Source: Ianthella basta (taxonomy: Eukaryota > Porifera > Demospongiae > Verongiida > Ianthellidae). Taken from it: a stretch of DNA of 64,000 nt. Within the stretch, counting starts at the first letter, position 1. The number at the start of each line of letters is the position of its first letter. Below are positions 13,901 through 27,420 of this stretch, in pieces. Made by a program: the position numbers and the translations under genes. Location: assembly GCA_964019415.1 (NCBI GenBank), contig OZ025870.1, positions 4,114,908 to 4,178,907 of the forward strand, read 5' to 3'. Below the pieces are notes generated by a model. It did not search any database and was not told the DNA's origin. It saw nothing but the letters and a program-made list of their open reading frames with translations.

Positions 13901-16900
13901 ATTTGGCACGATTTGGCAAGATATGACAAGGTAAGATTTGGCAAGATTTAGGAAGATATGACAAGGTAAGATTAAGCAAGATTTGGCAAGATATGACAAG
14001 GTAAGATTTGGCAAGATTAGGCAAGATATGACAAGGTAAGATTTGGCAAGATTTGGCAAGAAATGACAAGGTAAGATTAGGCAAGATTAGATAAGATATG
14101 ACAAGGTAAGATTAGGCAACATTAGGCAAGATATGACAAGATAAGATTTGGCAAGATTTAGCAAGATATGACAAGGTAAGATTAGGCAAGATTTGGCAAG
14201 ATATGAGAAGGTAAGATTTGACAAGATTAGGCAAGATATCACAAGGTAAGATTTGGCAAGATTTGGCAAGATATGACAAGGTAAGATTTGGCAAGAATTG
14301 GCAAGATATGACAAGGTAAGATTAAGCAAGATTTGGCAAGACTTGACAAGGTAAGATTAAGCAAGATTTGGCAAGATATGATGAGGTAAGATTAAGCAAG
14401 ATTTGGCAAGATATGACAAGGTAAGATTTGGCAAGATTAGGCAAAATATAAGAAGGTAAGATTTGGCAAGATTAGGGAAGATATGACAAGGTAAGATTTG
14501 GCAAGATTTGGCAAGATATGACAAGGTAAGATTAGGCCAGATAAGGCAAGATATGACAAGGTAAGATTTGACAAGATTAGGCAAGATATGACAAGGTAAG
14601 ATCTGGCAAGATATGACAAGGTAAGATTTGGAAAGATCAGGCAAGATATGACTAGGTAAGATCTGGCGATATATGACAAGGTAAGATTCTGGTAAGATTA
14701 GGTAAGATATGACAAGGTAAGATCTGGCAAGATATGACAAGGTAAGATTTGGCAAGATTTGGCAAGATATGACAAGGTAGGATTAAGCAAGATTTGGCAA
14801 GGTATTGCAAGATATGACAAGGTAAGATTCGGCAAAATTTGGCAAGATATTGCAAGGTAAGATTTGGCAAGATTTGGCAAGATATGACAAGGTAAGATTA
14901 AGCATGATTAAGTAAGATATGACAAGGTAAGATTCGGCAAGATTTGGCAAGATATGACAAGGTAAGATTTGGCAAGATTAGGCAAGATATGACAAGGTAA
15001 GATCTGGTAAGATATGACGAGGTATGATCTGGCAAGATTAGGCAAGATATGACAAGGTAAGATTTGGCAAGAATTGGCAAGATATGACAAGGTAAGATTA
15101 AGCAAGATTTGGCAAGACTTGACAAGGTAAGATTAAGCAAGATTTGGCAAGATATGATGAGGTAAGATTAAGCAAGATTTGGCAAGATATGACAAGGTAA
15201 GATTTGGCAAGATTAGGCAAAATATAAGAAGGTAAGATTTGGCAAGGTTAGGCAAGATATGACAAGGTAAGATTTGGCAAGATTTGGCAAGATATGACAA
15301 GGTAGGATTAAGCAAGATTTGGCAAGATATGACAAGGTAAGATTCGGCAAGATTTGGCAAGATATGACAAGGTAAGATTTGGCAAAATTTGGCAAGATAT
15401 TGCAAGGTAAGATTTGGCAAGATTTGGCAAGATATGACAAGGTAAGATTAAGCAAGATTAGGCAAGATATGACAAGGTAAGATTTGGCAAGATTTGGCAA
15501 GATATGACAAGGTAAGATTTGGCAAGATTAGGCAAGATATGACAAGGTAAGATCTGGTAAGATATGACGAGGTATGATCTGGCAAGATATGACAAGGTAA
15601 GATCTGGCAAGATTAGGCAAGATATGACTAGGTAAGATCTTGCAAAATTTGGCAAGATCTGACGAGGTATGATGTGGCAAGATATGATGAGGTAAGATTT
15701 GGCAAGATTAGGCAAGATTAGGCAAGATATGACAAGGTAGGATTAGGCAAGATTTGGCAAGATATGACAAGGCAAGATCTGGCAAGATATGACAAGGTAA
15801 GATCTGGCAAGATTAGGCAAGATATGACAAGGTATGATCTGGCAAGATATGATGAGGTAAGATTTGGCAAGATAAGACAAGGTAAGATCTGGCAAGATTA
15901 GGCAAGATATGACAAGGTAAGATCTGGCAAGATATGACGAGGTAAGATTAGGCTAGATTAGGCAAGATATGACAAGGTAAGATTAAGCAAGAATTGGTAA
16001 GATATGACATGGTAAGATTGGGCTAGATTTGGCAAGTTATGACAGGGTAAGATTAGGCAAGATTAAGCAAGTTATGACAAGGTAAGATTAAACAAGATTT
16101 GATTAGATATGACTAGGTAAACTTAAACAACATTAGGCAAGATATGACAAGGTAAGATTTGGCAAGATATGACAAAGTAAGATTAAGAAATATTTGGCAA
16201 GATATGAGAAGGTAAGATTTGGCAAGATTTGGCAAGATATGACAAGGTAAGATTAAGCAAGATTTGACATGATATGACGAGGTAAGGTTTGGCAAGATTT
16301 GGCAAGATATGACAAGGTAAGATCTGGCAAGATTAGGCAAGATATGACAAGGTAAGATCTGGCAACATATGACGAGGTATGATCTGGCAAGATATGACAG
16401 GGTAAGATCTGGCAAGATTAGGCAAGATATGACTAGGCAAGATCTTGCAAGATTAGGCAAGATATGACAAGGTAAGATCTGGTAAGATATGACGAGGTAT
16501 GATCTGGCAAGATATCACAAGGTAAGATCTGGCAAGATTAGGCAAGATATGACTAGGTAAGATCTTGCAAGATTTGGCAAGATCTGACGAGGTATGATCT
16601 GGCAAGATATGATGAGGTAAGATTTAGCAAGATTAGGCAAGATTAGGCAAGATATGACAAGGTAGGATTAGGCAAGATTTGGCAAGATATGACAAGGCAA
16701 GATCTGGCAAGATATGACAAAGTATGATTAAAAAATATTTGGCAAGATATAAGAAGGTAAGATTTGGCAAGATTTGGCAAGATATGACAAGGTAAGAATA
16801 AGCAAGATTTGGCAAGATATGACGAGGTAAGATTTGGCAAGATTTGGCAAGATATGACAAGGTAAGATCTGGCAAGATTAGGCAAGATATGACAAGGTAA

Positions 16901-17039
16901 GATCTGGCAAGATAATGATGAGGTATGATCTGGCAAGATATGACGGGGTAAGATCTGGCAAGATTAGGCAAGATATGACTAGGTAAGATCTTGCAAGATT
17001 TGGCAAGATATGATGAGGTAAGATTTGGCAAGATTAGGC

Positions 17040-19260
17040 AAGATTAGGCAAAATATGACAAGGTCAGATTAGGCAAGATTTGGCAAGATATGACAAGGTA
17101 AAATCTGGCAAGATTTGACGAGGTATGATCTGACAAGTTATGACGAGGTAAGATCTGGCTAGATAGGAAGAGGTAAGATTTGGCAAGATTAGGCAAGTTT
17201 AGGCAAGATGTGACAAGGTAAGATCTTGCAAGATATGACCAGGTAAGATTTGGCAAGATCTGGCAAGATATGAGGAGGTACGTATGATCTGGCAAGATAT
17301 GACGAGGTGAGATTAGGCAAGATATGACAAGGTAAGATCTGGCAAGATTAGGCAAGATATGACAAGGTAAGATCTGGCAAGATATGACAAGGTAAGATTT
17401 GGCAACATTTGTCAAGATGTGACGAGGTATATGATCTGGCAAGATATGACAAGGTAAGATTTGGCAAGATTAGGCAAGATATGACAAGGTAAGATCTGGC
17501 AAGATTAGGCAAGATATGACATGGTAAGATCTGGCAAGATATGACAAGGTAAGATCTGGAAAGATTTGACAAGGGAAGATTAGGCAAGATATGACAAGGT
17601 AAGATCTGGCAAGATATGACAAGGTAAGATTTGGCAACATTTGGCAAGATGTGACGAGGTATATGATCTGGCAAGATATGACAAGGTAAGATTTGGCAAG
17701 ATTTGGCAAGATATGACAAGGTAAGATCTGGCAAGATTAGGCAAGATATGACATGGTAAGATCTGGCAAGATATGACAAGGTAAGATCTGGCAAGATTTG
17801 ACAAGGAAAGATTAGGCAAGATATGACAAGGTAAGATCTGGCAAGATTAGGCAAGATATGACAAGGTAAGATCTGGCAAGATTAGGCAAGATATGACAAG
17901 ATAGGATTAAGCAAGATTTGGCAAGGTATTGAAGGTACGATTTTGAAAGATTTTGCAAGATATGACAAGGTAAGATTTGGCAAAATTTGGCAAGATATTG
18001 CAAGGTAAGATTTGGCAAGATTTGGCAAGATATGACAAGGTAAGAATAAGCAAGATTTGGCAAGATATGACGAGGTAAGATTTGGCAAAATTTGGCTAGA
18101 TATGACAAGGTAAGATCTGGCAAGATTAGGCAAGATATGACAAGGTAAGATCTGGCAAGATATGATGAGGTATGATCTGGCAAGATATGACAGGGTAAGA
18201 TCTGGCAAGATTAGGCAAGATATGACTAGGTAAGATCTTGCAAGATTTGGCAAGATATGATGAGGTAAGATTTGGCAAGATTAGGCAAGATTAGGCAAAA
18301 TATGACAAGGTCAGATTAGGCAAGATTTGGCAAGATATGACAAGGTAAAATCTGGCAAGATTTGACGAGGTATGATCTGACAAGTTATGACGAGGTAAGA
18401 TCTGGCTAGATAGGAAGAGGTAAGATTTGGCAAGATTAGGCAAGATTAGGCAAGATGTGACAAGGTAAGATCTTGCAAGATATGACCAGGTAAGATTTGG
18501 CAAGATCTGGCAAGATATGAGGAGGTACGTATGATCTGGCAAGATATGACGAGGTGAGATTAGGCAAGATATGACAAGGTAAGATCTGGCAAGATTAGGC
18601 AAGATATGACAAGGTAAGATCTGGCAAGATTAGGCAAGATATGACAAGGTAAGATCTGGCAAGATTAGGCAAGATATGACATGGTAAGATCTGGCAAGAT
18701 ATGACAAGGTAAGATCTGGCAAGATTTGACAAGGAAAGATTAGGCAAGATATGACAAGGTAAGATCTGGCAAGATATGACAAGGTAAGATTTGGCAACAT
18801 TTGGCAAGATGTGACGAGGTATCTGATCTGGCAAGATATGACAAGGTAAGATTCTGGCAAGATTAGGCAAGATATGACATGGTAAGATCTGGCAAGATAT
18901 GACAAGGTAAGATCTGGCAAGATATGACAAGGTAAGATTTGGCAAGATTAGGCAAGATATGACATGGTAAGATCTGGCAAGATATGACAAGGTAAGATCT
19001 GGCAAGATATGACAAGGTAAGATTTGGCAACATTTGGCAAGATGTGACGAGGTATCTGATCTGGCAAGATATGACAAGGTAAGATTTGGCAAGATTTGGC
19101 AAGATATGACAAGGTAAGATCCCGCAAGATTAGGCAAGATATGACATGGTAAGATCTGGCAAGATATGACAAGGTAAGATCTGGCAAGATTTGACAAGGA
19201 AAGATTAGGCAAGATATGACAAGGTAAGATCTGGCAAGATTAGGCAAGATATGACAAGAT
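17040..19260. repeat. Higher-order repeat, about 1.25-1.36 kb period
   Basis: The private variant CGTATGATCT occurs at 17,281 and again at 18,528 (offset 1,247). TTTTGAAAGA occurs at 17,941 and 19,299 (offset 1,358). The blocks around each pair agree unit by unit. The different offsets imply an extra insertion or duplication of about 110 bp in one copy after the block duplicated. Confidence 0.75.
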
Positions 19261-22200
19261 AGGATTAAGCAAGATTTGGCAAGGTATTGAAGGTACGATT
19301 TTGAAAGATTTTGCAAGATATGACAAGGTAAGATTTGGCAAAATTTGGCAAGATATTGCAAGGTAAGATTTGGCAAGATTTGGCAAGATAAGACAAGGTA
19401 AGATTAAGCAAGATTAGGCAAAATATGACAAGGTAAGATTCGGCAAGATTTGGCAAGATATGACAAGGTAAGGTCTGGCAAGATTAGGCAAGATATGACA
19501 AGGTAAGATTTGGCAAAATTTGGCAAGATATTACAAGGTAAGATTTGGCAAGATTAGGCAAGTTATGACAAGGTAAGATTAAGCAAAATTTGGCATGATA
19601 TGACAAGGTAAGATTTAGCAAGATTTGGCAAGGTAAGATCTGGCAAGATACGACAAGGTAATATTAGGCAAGATATGGCAAGGTAAGATCTAGCAAGATT
19701 AGGCAAGATATGACAAGGTAAGATTAAGCTAGATTTGGCAAGGTATTGAAGGTAAGATTTGGCAAGATTTTGCAAGATATGACAAGGTACGATTAGGCAA
19801 GATTAGGCAAGATATGACAAGGTAAGATTTGGCAAAATTTTGCAAGATATTGCAAGGTAAGATTTGGCAAGATTAGGCAAGTTATGACAAGGTAAGATTA
19901 AGCAAGATTTGGCATGATATGACAAGGTAAGATTTGGCAAGATTTGGCAAGATATGACAAAGTATGATCTGGCAAGATATGACGAGGTAAGATCTGGCAA
20001 GATATGACAAGGTAAGATTAGGCATGATATGACAAGGTAAGATCTGGCAAGATTAGGCAAGATATGGCAAGATATGACAAGGTAAGATTTGGCAAGATTA
20101 GGCAAGATATGACAAGGTAAGATTAGGCAAGATTAGGCAAGATATGACAAGGTAAGATTTGGCAAAATTTGGCAAGATATGACAAGGTAAGATTTGGCAA
20201 GATTAGGCAAGTTATGACATGGTAAGATTTGGCAATATTAGGCAAGATATGACAAGGTAAGATTTGGCAAGATTTGGCAAGGTAAGATCAGGCAAGATAC
20301 GACAAGGTAAGATTAGGCAAGTTATGGCAAGGTAAGATCTAGCAAGATTAGGCAAGATATGACAAGGTAAGATTAAGCTAGATTTGTCAAGGTATTGAAG
20401 TTAAGATTTAGCAAGATTTTGCAAGATATGACAAGGTACGATTAGGCAAGATTAGGCAAGATATGACAAGGTAAGATTTGGCAAAATTTTGCGAGATATT
20501 ACAAGTTAAGATTTGGCAAGATTAGGCAAGTTATGACAAGGTAAGATTAAGCAAGGTTTGGCATGATATGACAAGGTAAGATTTGGCAAGATTTGGCAAG
20601 ATATGACAAGGTATGATCTGGCAAGATATGACGAGGTAAGATCTGGCAAGATATAACGAGGTAAGATTAGGCAAGATATGACAAGGTGAGATCTGGCAAG
20701 ATTAGGCAAGATATGACAAGGTAAGATCTGGCAAGATATGACAAGGTAAGATTTGGCAAGATTTGGCAAGATTAGGCAAGATATGACAAGGTAAGATTAG
20801 GCAAGATTAGGCAAGATATGACGAGGTAAGATTTGGCAAAATTTGGCAAGATATTACAAGGTAAGATTTGGCAATATTAGGCAAGTTATGACATGGTAAG
20901 ATTTGGCAAGATTAGGCAAGATATCACAAGGTAAGATTAAGCAAGATTCGACAAGTTAAGATTAGGCAAGAAATGGCAAGGTAAGATCTAGCAAGATTAG
21001 GCAAGATATGACAAGGTAAGATTAAGCTAGATTTGGCAAGGTATGAAGGTAAGATTTGGCAAGATTTTGCAAGATATGACACGGTACGATTAGGCAAGAA
21101 TAGGCAGGATATGACAAGGTAAGATTTGGCAAAATTTGGCAAGATATTACAAGGTAAGATTTGGCAAGATTAGGCAAGTTATGACAAGGTAAGATTAAGC
21201 AAGATTTGGCATGATATGACAAGGTAAGATTTGGCAAGATTTAGCAAGATATGTCAAGGTAAGATCTGGCAAGATACGACAAGGTAAGATTAGGCAAGAT
21301 ATGACAAGGTAAGATCTGGCAAGATTAGGCAAGATATGACATGGTAAGATTAAGCTAGATTTGGCAAGGTATTGAAGGTAAGATTTGGCAAGATTTTGCA
21401 AGATATGACAAGGTAAGATTTGGCAAAATTTGGCAAGATATTTACAAGGTAAGATTTGGCAAGATTTGGCAAGATATGACAAGTTAAGATTAAGCAAGAT
21501 TAGGCAAGATATGACAAGGTAAGATTTGGCAAGATATGACAAGGTGAGATTTGGTAAGATTCGGCAAGATATGACAAGGTAAGATCTGGCAAGATATGAT
21601 GAAGTATGATCTGGCAAGATTTGGCAAGATATCACAAGGTAAGATTAAGCAATAGTTGGCAAGATATGACAAGGTAAGATTAGGCAAGGTTAGGCAAGAT
21701 ATGACAAGTTAAGATTAGGCAATATTGGGTAAGATATGACAAGATAAGATTAAGCAAGATTTGGCAAGATATGACAAAGTAAGATTTGGCAAGATTTGGC
21801 AAGATATGACAAGGTAAGATTTGGTAAGATTAGGCAAGATATGACGAGATATAATCTGGCAAGATATGGCGAGGTAAGATCTGGCAAGATATGACAAGGT
21901 AAAATCTGGCAAGATATGACAAGGTAAGATCAGGCAAAATTTTGCAAGATATTTTAAGGTAAGATTTGGCAAGATTAGGCAGGTTATGACAAGATAAGAT
22001 TAAGCAAGATTTGGCAAGATATGACAAGGTAAGATTTGGCAAGATTTGGCAAGATATGACAAGGTATGATCTGGCAAGATATGACGAGGTAAGATCTGGC
22101 AAGATATGACGAGGTAAGATCTGGCAAGATATGACAAGGTAAGATTTGGCAAGATTTGGCAAGATTAGGCAAGATATGACAAGGTAAGATTTGGCAAGAT

Positions 22201-23869
22201 TTGGCAAGATTAGGCAAGATATGACAAGGTAAGATTACGCAAGATTAGGCAAGGTAAGATTTGGCAAGATTTGGCAAGATTAGGCAAGATATGACAAGGT
22301 AAGATTACGCAAGATTAGGCAAGATATGACAAGGTAAGATCTGGCAAGATATGCCAATGTAAGATTTGCCAAGATTTGGCAAGATATGACAAGGTAAGAT
22401 TTGGCAAGATTAGGCAAGATATGACGAGGTAAGATCTGGCAAGATATGACGAGGTAATATCTGGCAAGATATGACAAGGTATGATCTAGCAAGATATGAC
22501 AAGGCAAGATGTGGCAAGATTAGGCAAGATATGACAAGGTAAGATCTGGCAAGATATGATGAGGTACGATCTGGCTAGATAGGACGCGATAAGATTTGGC
22601 AATATTAGGCAAGATATGACAAGGTAAGATCTGGCAAGATATGACAAGATAAGATTTGGCAAGATTAGGCAAGATATGCCAAGGTAAGATTAGGCAGATA
22701 TGACAAGGTAAAATTAGGCAAGATTAGGCAAGATATGACAAGGTAAGATTTGGCAAGATCTGGCAAGATACGACGAGGTATGATCTGGCAAGATATGACG
22801 AGGTAAGATCTGGCAAGATATGACGAGCTAAGATTAGGTAAGATATGACAAGGTAAGATCTGGCAAGATTAGGCAGGATATGACTAGGTAAGATCTGGCA
22901 AGATATGACAAGATAAGATTTGGCAAGATTTGGCGAGATTAGGCAAGATGTGACAAGGTAAGATTAGGCAGATATGACAAGGTAAGATTAGGCAAGATTG
23001 GGCAAGATATGACAAGATATATTTGGCAAGATTTGGTAAGATATAACAAGGTAAAATCTGGCAAGATATGACAAAGTATGATCTGGCAAGATATGACAAG
23101 GTAACATCTGGCAAGATATGACAAGGCAAGATTTGGCAAGATATGACAAGATATGACAAGGTAAAATCTGGCAAGATATGACGTGGTAAGATCTGGCAAG
23201 ATACGATGAGGTAAGATCTGGCAAGAAATGACAAGGTAAGATCTGGCTAGATTAGGCAAGATATGACAAGGCAAGATTTGGCAAGATTTGGCAAGATATG
23301 ACAAGGTAAAATCTGGCAAGATATGACGTGGTAAGATCTGGCAAGATATATATGATGAGGTAAGATCTGGCAAGATATGACAAGGTAAGATCTGGCTAGA
23401 TTAGGCAAGATATGACAAGGTATAATCTGGCAAGATATAACAATTTATGATCTGGCAAGATATGACGAGGTAAGATTTGGCGAGATTAGGCAAGATTAGG
23501 CAAGATATGAGAAGGTAAGATCTGGCAAGAAATGACAAGGTAAGATTAGGCAAGATATGAGAAGGTAAGATCTGGCAAGATATGACGAAGTTAGATTTGG
23601 CAAGATTTGGCAAGATATGACATGGTAAGATCTGGCAAGATATGACAAGGTAAGAACTGGCAAGATTAGGCAAGATATGACAAGGTAGAATCTGGCAAGA
23701 TATGACGAGGTATGATCTGGCAAGATATGATGAGGTAAAATCTGGCAAGATAGGACGAGGTAAGATTTGGCAAAATTAGGCAAGATTAGGCTAGATATGA
23801 CAAGGTAAGATTAGGCAAGATTTGGCAAGATATGACAAGGTAAGATCTGGCAAGATATGACAAGGTAAG

Positions 23870-25200
23870 ATTAGGCAAGACTAGGCAAGATATTACAAGG
23901 TAAAATCTGGCAAGATATGACATGGCAAGATATGGCAAGATTTGGCAAGATATGACGAGGTATGATCTGGCAAGATATGATGAGGTAAGATCTGGCAAGA
24001 TATGACAAGGTAAGATTTGGCAAGATTAGGCAAGATATGAGAAGGTAAGATCTGGCAAGAAATGACAAGGTAAGATTAGGCAAGATATGAGAAGGTAAGA
24101 TCTGGCAAGTTATGACAAGGTTAGATTTGGCAAGATTTGGCAAGATATGACGAGGTAAGATCTGGCAAGATATGACAAGGTAAGATTTTGCAACATTAGG
24201 CAAGATATGACAAGGTAAGATCTGGCAAGATATGACAAGGTAAGATTAGGCAAGACTAGGCAAGATATGACAAGGTAAAATCTGGCAAGATATGACATGG
24301 CAAGATTTGGCAAGATTTGGCAAGATATGACGAGGTATGATCTGGCAAGATATGATGAGGTAAGATCTGGCAAGATATGACAAGGTAAGATTTGGCAAGA
24401 TTAGGCAAGATATGAGAAGGTAAGATCTGGCAAGAAATGACAAGGTAAGATTAGGCAAGATATGAGAAGGTAAGATCTGGCAAGATATGACAAGGTTAGA
24501 TTTGGCAAGATTTGGCAAGATATGACGAGGTAAGATCTGGCAAGATATGACAAGGTAAGATTTTGCAACATTAGGCAAGATATGACAAGGTAAGATCTGG
24601 CAAGATATGACAAGGTAAGATCTGGCAAGATATGACAAGGTAAGATTAGGCAAGACTAGGCAAGATATGACAAGGTAAAATCTGGCAAGATATGACATGG
24701 CAAGATTTGGCAAGATTTGGCAAGATATGACGAGGTATGATCTGGCAAGATATGATGAGGTAAGATCTGGCAAGATATGACAAGGTAAGATTTGGCAAGA
24801 TTAGGCAAGATATGAGAAGGTAAGATCTGGCAAGAAATGACAAGGTAAGATTAGGCAAGATATGAGAAGGTAAGATCTGGCAAGATATGACAAAGTTAGA
24901 TTTGGCAAGATTTGGCAAGATATGACGAGGTAAGATCTGGCAAGATATGACAAGGTAAGAACTGGCAAGATTAGGCAAGATATGACAAGGTAGAATCTGG
25001 CAAGATATGACGAGGTATGATCTGGCAAGATATGACGAGGTAAAATCTGGCAAGATAGGACGAGGTAACATTTGGCAAGAATAGGCAAGATTAGGCTAGA
25101 TATGACAAGGTAAGATTAGGCAAGATTAGGCAAGATATGACAAGGTAAGATCTGGCAAGATATGACAAGGTAAGATTAGGCAAGACTAGGCAAGATATGA
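23870..25200. repeat. Higher-order repeat, 375-530 bp period
   Basis: The marker variant GACTAGGCAAG appears at 23,879, 24,254, 24,654 and 25,184, giving spacings of 375, 400 and 530 bp. It sits inside otherwise matching multi-monomer blocks that also carry TATGAGAAGG and CAAGAAATGAC variants. This is a local series of unequal-exchange products near the right edge of the array. Confidence 0.75.
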
Positions 25201-25744
25201 CAAGGTAAGATCTGGCAAGATATGACAAGGTAACATCTGGCAAGATATGACAAGGTAAGATTTGGCAAGATTTGGCAAGATATGACGAGGTAAGATCTGG
25301 CAAGATATGACAAGGTAAGATTTGGAAAGATATGACGAGGTAAGATCTGGCAAGATATTCCGAGGTATGATCTGGCAAGATATGACAAGGTAAGATCTGG
25401 CAAGATATGACAAGGTAAGATCTGGCAAGATTAGGCAAGATATGACAAGGTAAGATCTGGCAAGATATGACAAGGTAAGATCTGGAAGATACGACAGATA
25501 AGATCTGGCAAGATATGACGAGGTAAGATCTGGCAAGATATAACAAGATAAGATCTGGCAAGATTTAGCAAGATATGACTAGGTAAGATCTGGCAAGATT
25601 AGGCAAGATATGACAAGGTAAGATTTGGCAAGATATGACGAGGTAAGATCTGGCAAGATAAGACGAGGTAAGATTTGGCAAGATTAGGCAAGATTAGACA
25701 AGATTAGGCAAGATATGACAAGGTAAGATTTGGCAGGATATAAG

Positions 25745-26590
25745 GTAATGGGGCAGAAGTGAAGTTCATTGGGGCACCAGATACAAAATGTTTGCAGGGG
25801 ATGCCGTATTGAAGTTCACTGGGGCACCAGATGCCCAATGTTTGCAGGGGATGCTGTATTCCTCAGTGAAGTTCACAGGGGAACCAGATGCAAAATGTTT
25901 GCAGGGGATGCCGTATTCCTCGGTAAGTTCATTGGGGCACCAGATGCCCAATGTTTGCAGGGGATGCCGTATTCCCCAATGAACTTCACTGGGGCACCAG
26001 ATGCCCAATGTTTGCAGGGGATGCCGTATTACTCAGTGAAGTTCACAGGGGAACCAGATGCAAAATGTTTGCAGAGGATGCCGTATTCCCCGGTGAAGTT
26101 CATTGGGGCACCAGATGCCCACTGTTTGCAGGGAATGCCGTATTCCCCGGTGAAGTTCACTGGGGCACCAGATGCCCAATGTTTGCAGGGGATGCTGTAT
26201 TTCCCGGTGAAGTTCACTGAGGCACCAGATGCAAAATGTTTGCAGGGAATGCCGTATTCCCCAATGAACTTCACTGTGGCACCAGATGCCCAATGTTTGC
26301 AGGGGATGCCGTATTACTCAGTGAAGTTCACAGGGGAACCAGATGCAAAATGTTTGCAGAGGACGCCGTATTCCCCGGTGAAGTTCATTGGGGCACCAGA
26401 TGCCCAATGTTTGCAAGGGATGCCGTATTTCCGGTGAAGTTCACTGAGGCACCAGATGCAAAATATTTGCAGGGAATGCAGTATTCCCCGGTGAAGTTCA
26501 CTGGGGCACAAGATGCAAAATGTTTGCAGGGGATGCCGTATTCCCCAGTGAAGTTCACTGGAGCACCAGATGCAAAATGTTTGCAGGGGA
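25745..26590. repeat. 57-bp minisatellite, about 15 copies
   Basis: The repeat has a 57-bp period, visible from GTTCAnnGGG cores at 25,764, 25,814, 25,871, 25,927, 25,984, 26,041 and so on to 26,552. Each unit contains CACCAGATGC, AATGTTTGCAG and GATGCCGTATT. Because 57 is divisible by three, reading frames stay open for hundreds of bases on both strands (for example 25,769-26,437 plus, 222 codons, repeating APDAQCLQGM). No start context, splice signal or non-repetitive domain supports coding. The same family forms a second array at 36,275-37,030. Confidence 0.93.
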
Positions 26591-26811
26591 CAAGATTCTG
26601 CGGCGACGATTCCTAACAGCAATCCCCATTCCATGGCAATGCATTTACTGAAGAGAAGAATCATATGCAAATATGACTTAGGGTGGCAAGATTTGGCAAG
26701 GCACATACATGTACACACCTCACCTTGTCTGAAGTAGGTTCATACATACGTAGATATTCGTCTCACACTCACCTCCACATCACCACATTCCAAGCTATAT
26801 GCATACATACA

Positions 26812-26903
26812 CACAGCCCACTCTCCACCAGTAACACCCACACACAGCCCACTCTCCACCAGTAACACCCACACACAGCCCACTCTCCACCAGTAACACC
26901 CAC
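26812..26903. repeat. 31-bp tandem repeat, three copies
   Basis: Three near-perfect copies of a 31-bp unit containing CAGCCCACTCTCCACCAG start at 26,814, 26,845 and 26,876. They lie just beyond the 5' splice site of the 26,926-27,060 exon, so they fall in its downstream intron on the minus strand. Confidence 0.85.
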
Positions 26904-26925
26904 TAACCCAACACACTTTACTCAC

Positions 26926-27060
26926 GGAGGTAGGATGAACTGTGACCTGTCCCAGTGGGGGTGGTCCTGCCCTTCCCTCTGCTCCAAATACACTGTACTC
27001 AAACTCAACACGGCCAGTGTTCCTCAGCACCACTGCCTCCTGGAGCACCCTGTCATACAA
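26926..27060 (-). CDS. HYDIN-like exon (ASH/MSP domain, 45 codons)
   Basis: On the minus strand the exon runs from an acceptor (GTGTAG, 27,061-27,066) to a donor (GTGAG, 26,921-26,925) and is exactly 45 codons, phase 0 at both ends. It encodes LYDRVLQEAVVLRNTGRVEF followed by EYSVFGAEGR and a Pro-rich PPPLGQ turn. The NTGRVEFEY core is the strand-turn pattern of ASH (ASPM-SPD-2-Hydin) immunoglobulin-like domains. HYDIN-type proteins are giant components of the axonemal central apparatus in motile cilia. It follows in phase from the 27,211-27,420 exon. Another ASH-repeat ciliary protein of the CFAP class is possible. Confidence 0.65.
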
Positions 27061-27061
27061 C

Positions 27062-27062
27062 T

Positions 27063-27145
<83 letters not shown>

Positions 27146-27146
27146 A
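27062..27146. repeat. (CA)n-(GA)n compound microsatellite
   Basis: Alternating CA dinucleotides (27,062-27,120) are followed by GA dinucleotides (27,121-27,146). The block lies inside the intron between two HYDIN-like exons. On the gene's strand it reads as (TC)n(TG)n directly in front of the acceptor of the next exon, so it supplies that exon's polypyrimidine tract. Confidence 0.95.
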
Positions 27147-27210
27147 AAGTGGTCACTTCAGGCAGAGTTATACACCACCTAAACACTCCATGATACTGAA
27201 CACTGTACAC

Positions 27211-27420
27211 ATGTCCCTCCTCCTCCTCCTCCTTGCCACAGTCGATTGTTGTCCTGTCAAGGTGGTAGGTGACCTGTGCAGACTCCCCTCTGAGATGGAC
27301 ATGGTACGAGGGTCCTCCTTCCACCCGGCACACTGCCACTGCATGTGCCACCAACCCGCAGTGACCGTAGAAAGTCAGCTTGATTTGCTGTGTCTGCCCA
27401 GGGGTCAGGATGTCAAAGAT
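27211..27420 (-). CDS. HYDIN-like exon (ASH domain, about 70 codons)
   Basis: The acceptor is TTTCCCCTAG (minus strand) just above 27,420. The frame reads IFDILTPGQTQQIKLTFYGH, then AVAVCRVEGGPSYHVHLRGE and an IDCGK ending. The CRVEGGPSY...L.GE...IDxG pattern is the hallmark of successive ASH domains in HYDIN. The 3' boundary is less certain: after IDCGK comes a (GAG)n run coding five Glu, and the first reasonable in-phase donor is CAT|GTGTAC at 27,210. If that is used, the protein carries a short acidic insert before LYDR of the next exon. Confidence 0.68.

Larger units (their letters stand above)
7989..25738. repeat. 35-bp satellite array, right block
   Basis: The same satellite continues for almost 18 kb. 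Monomer composition drifts along the block. The 35-bp form with GATTAAGCAA dominates to about 16 kb. From about 16.5 kb, units with GATCTGGCAA and the CGAGGTATGATCTGG variant become common. Near the right end shorter 25- and 40-bp units prevail and single-base variants increase. All open frames here, including a 260-codon one at 12,200-12,982 on the minus strand, consist of the repeat translated over and over and are not credible genes. Confidence 0.97.

Noticed and set aside
4-25561. Dozens of minus-strand open frames of 60-260 codons (LPNLTLSYLAKS-type peptides) across the satellite
   Set aside because: They are translations of the 35-bp repeat in all three frames. There is no non-repetitive sequence, start context or splice logic, and unit length is not divisible by three.
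1-25738. CRISPR array
   Set aside because: The repeats are directly adjacent without unique spacers, and the genome is eukaryotic.
25769-26437. 222-codon plus-strand frame in the 57-bp array as a repeat-protein gene
   Set aside because: Open frames exist on both strands only because the period is 57. No flanking domain, signal peptide or exon boundary was found. Kept as a question in findings.
26942-27193. Plus-strand frame with poly-(HT) across the CA microsatellite
   Set aside because: It arises only from the dinucleotide repeat, and the real exons are on the opposite strand.
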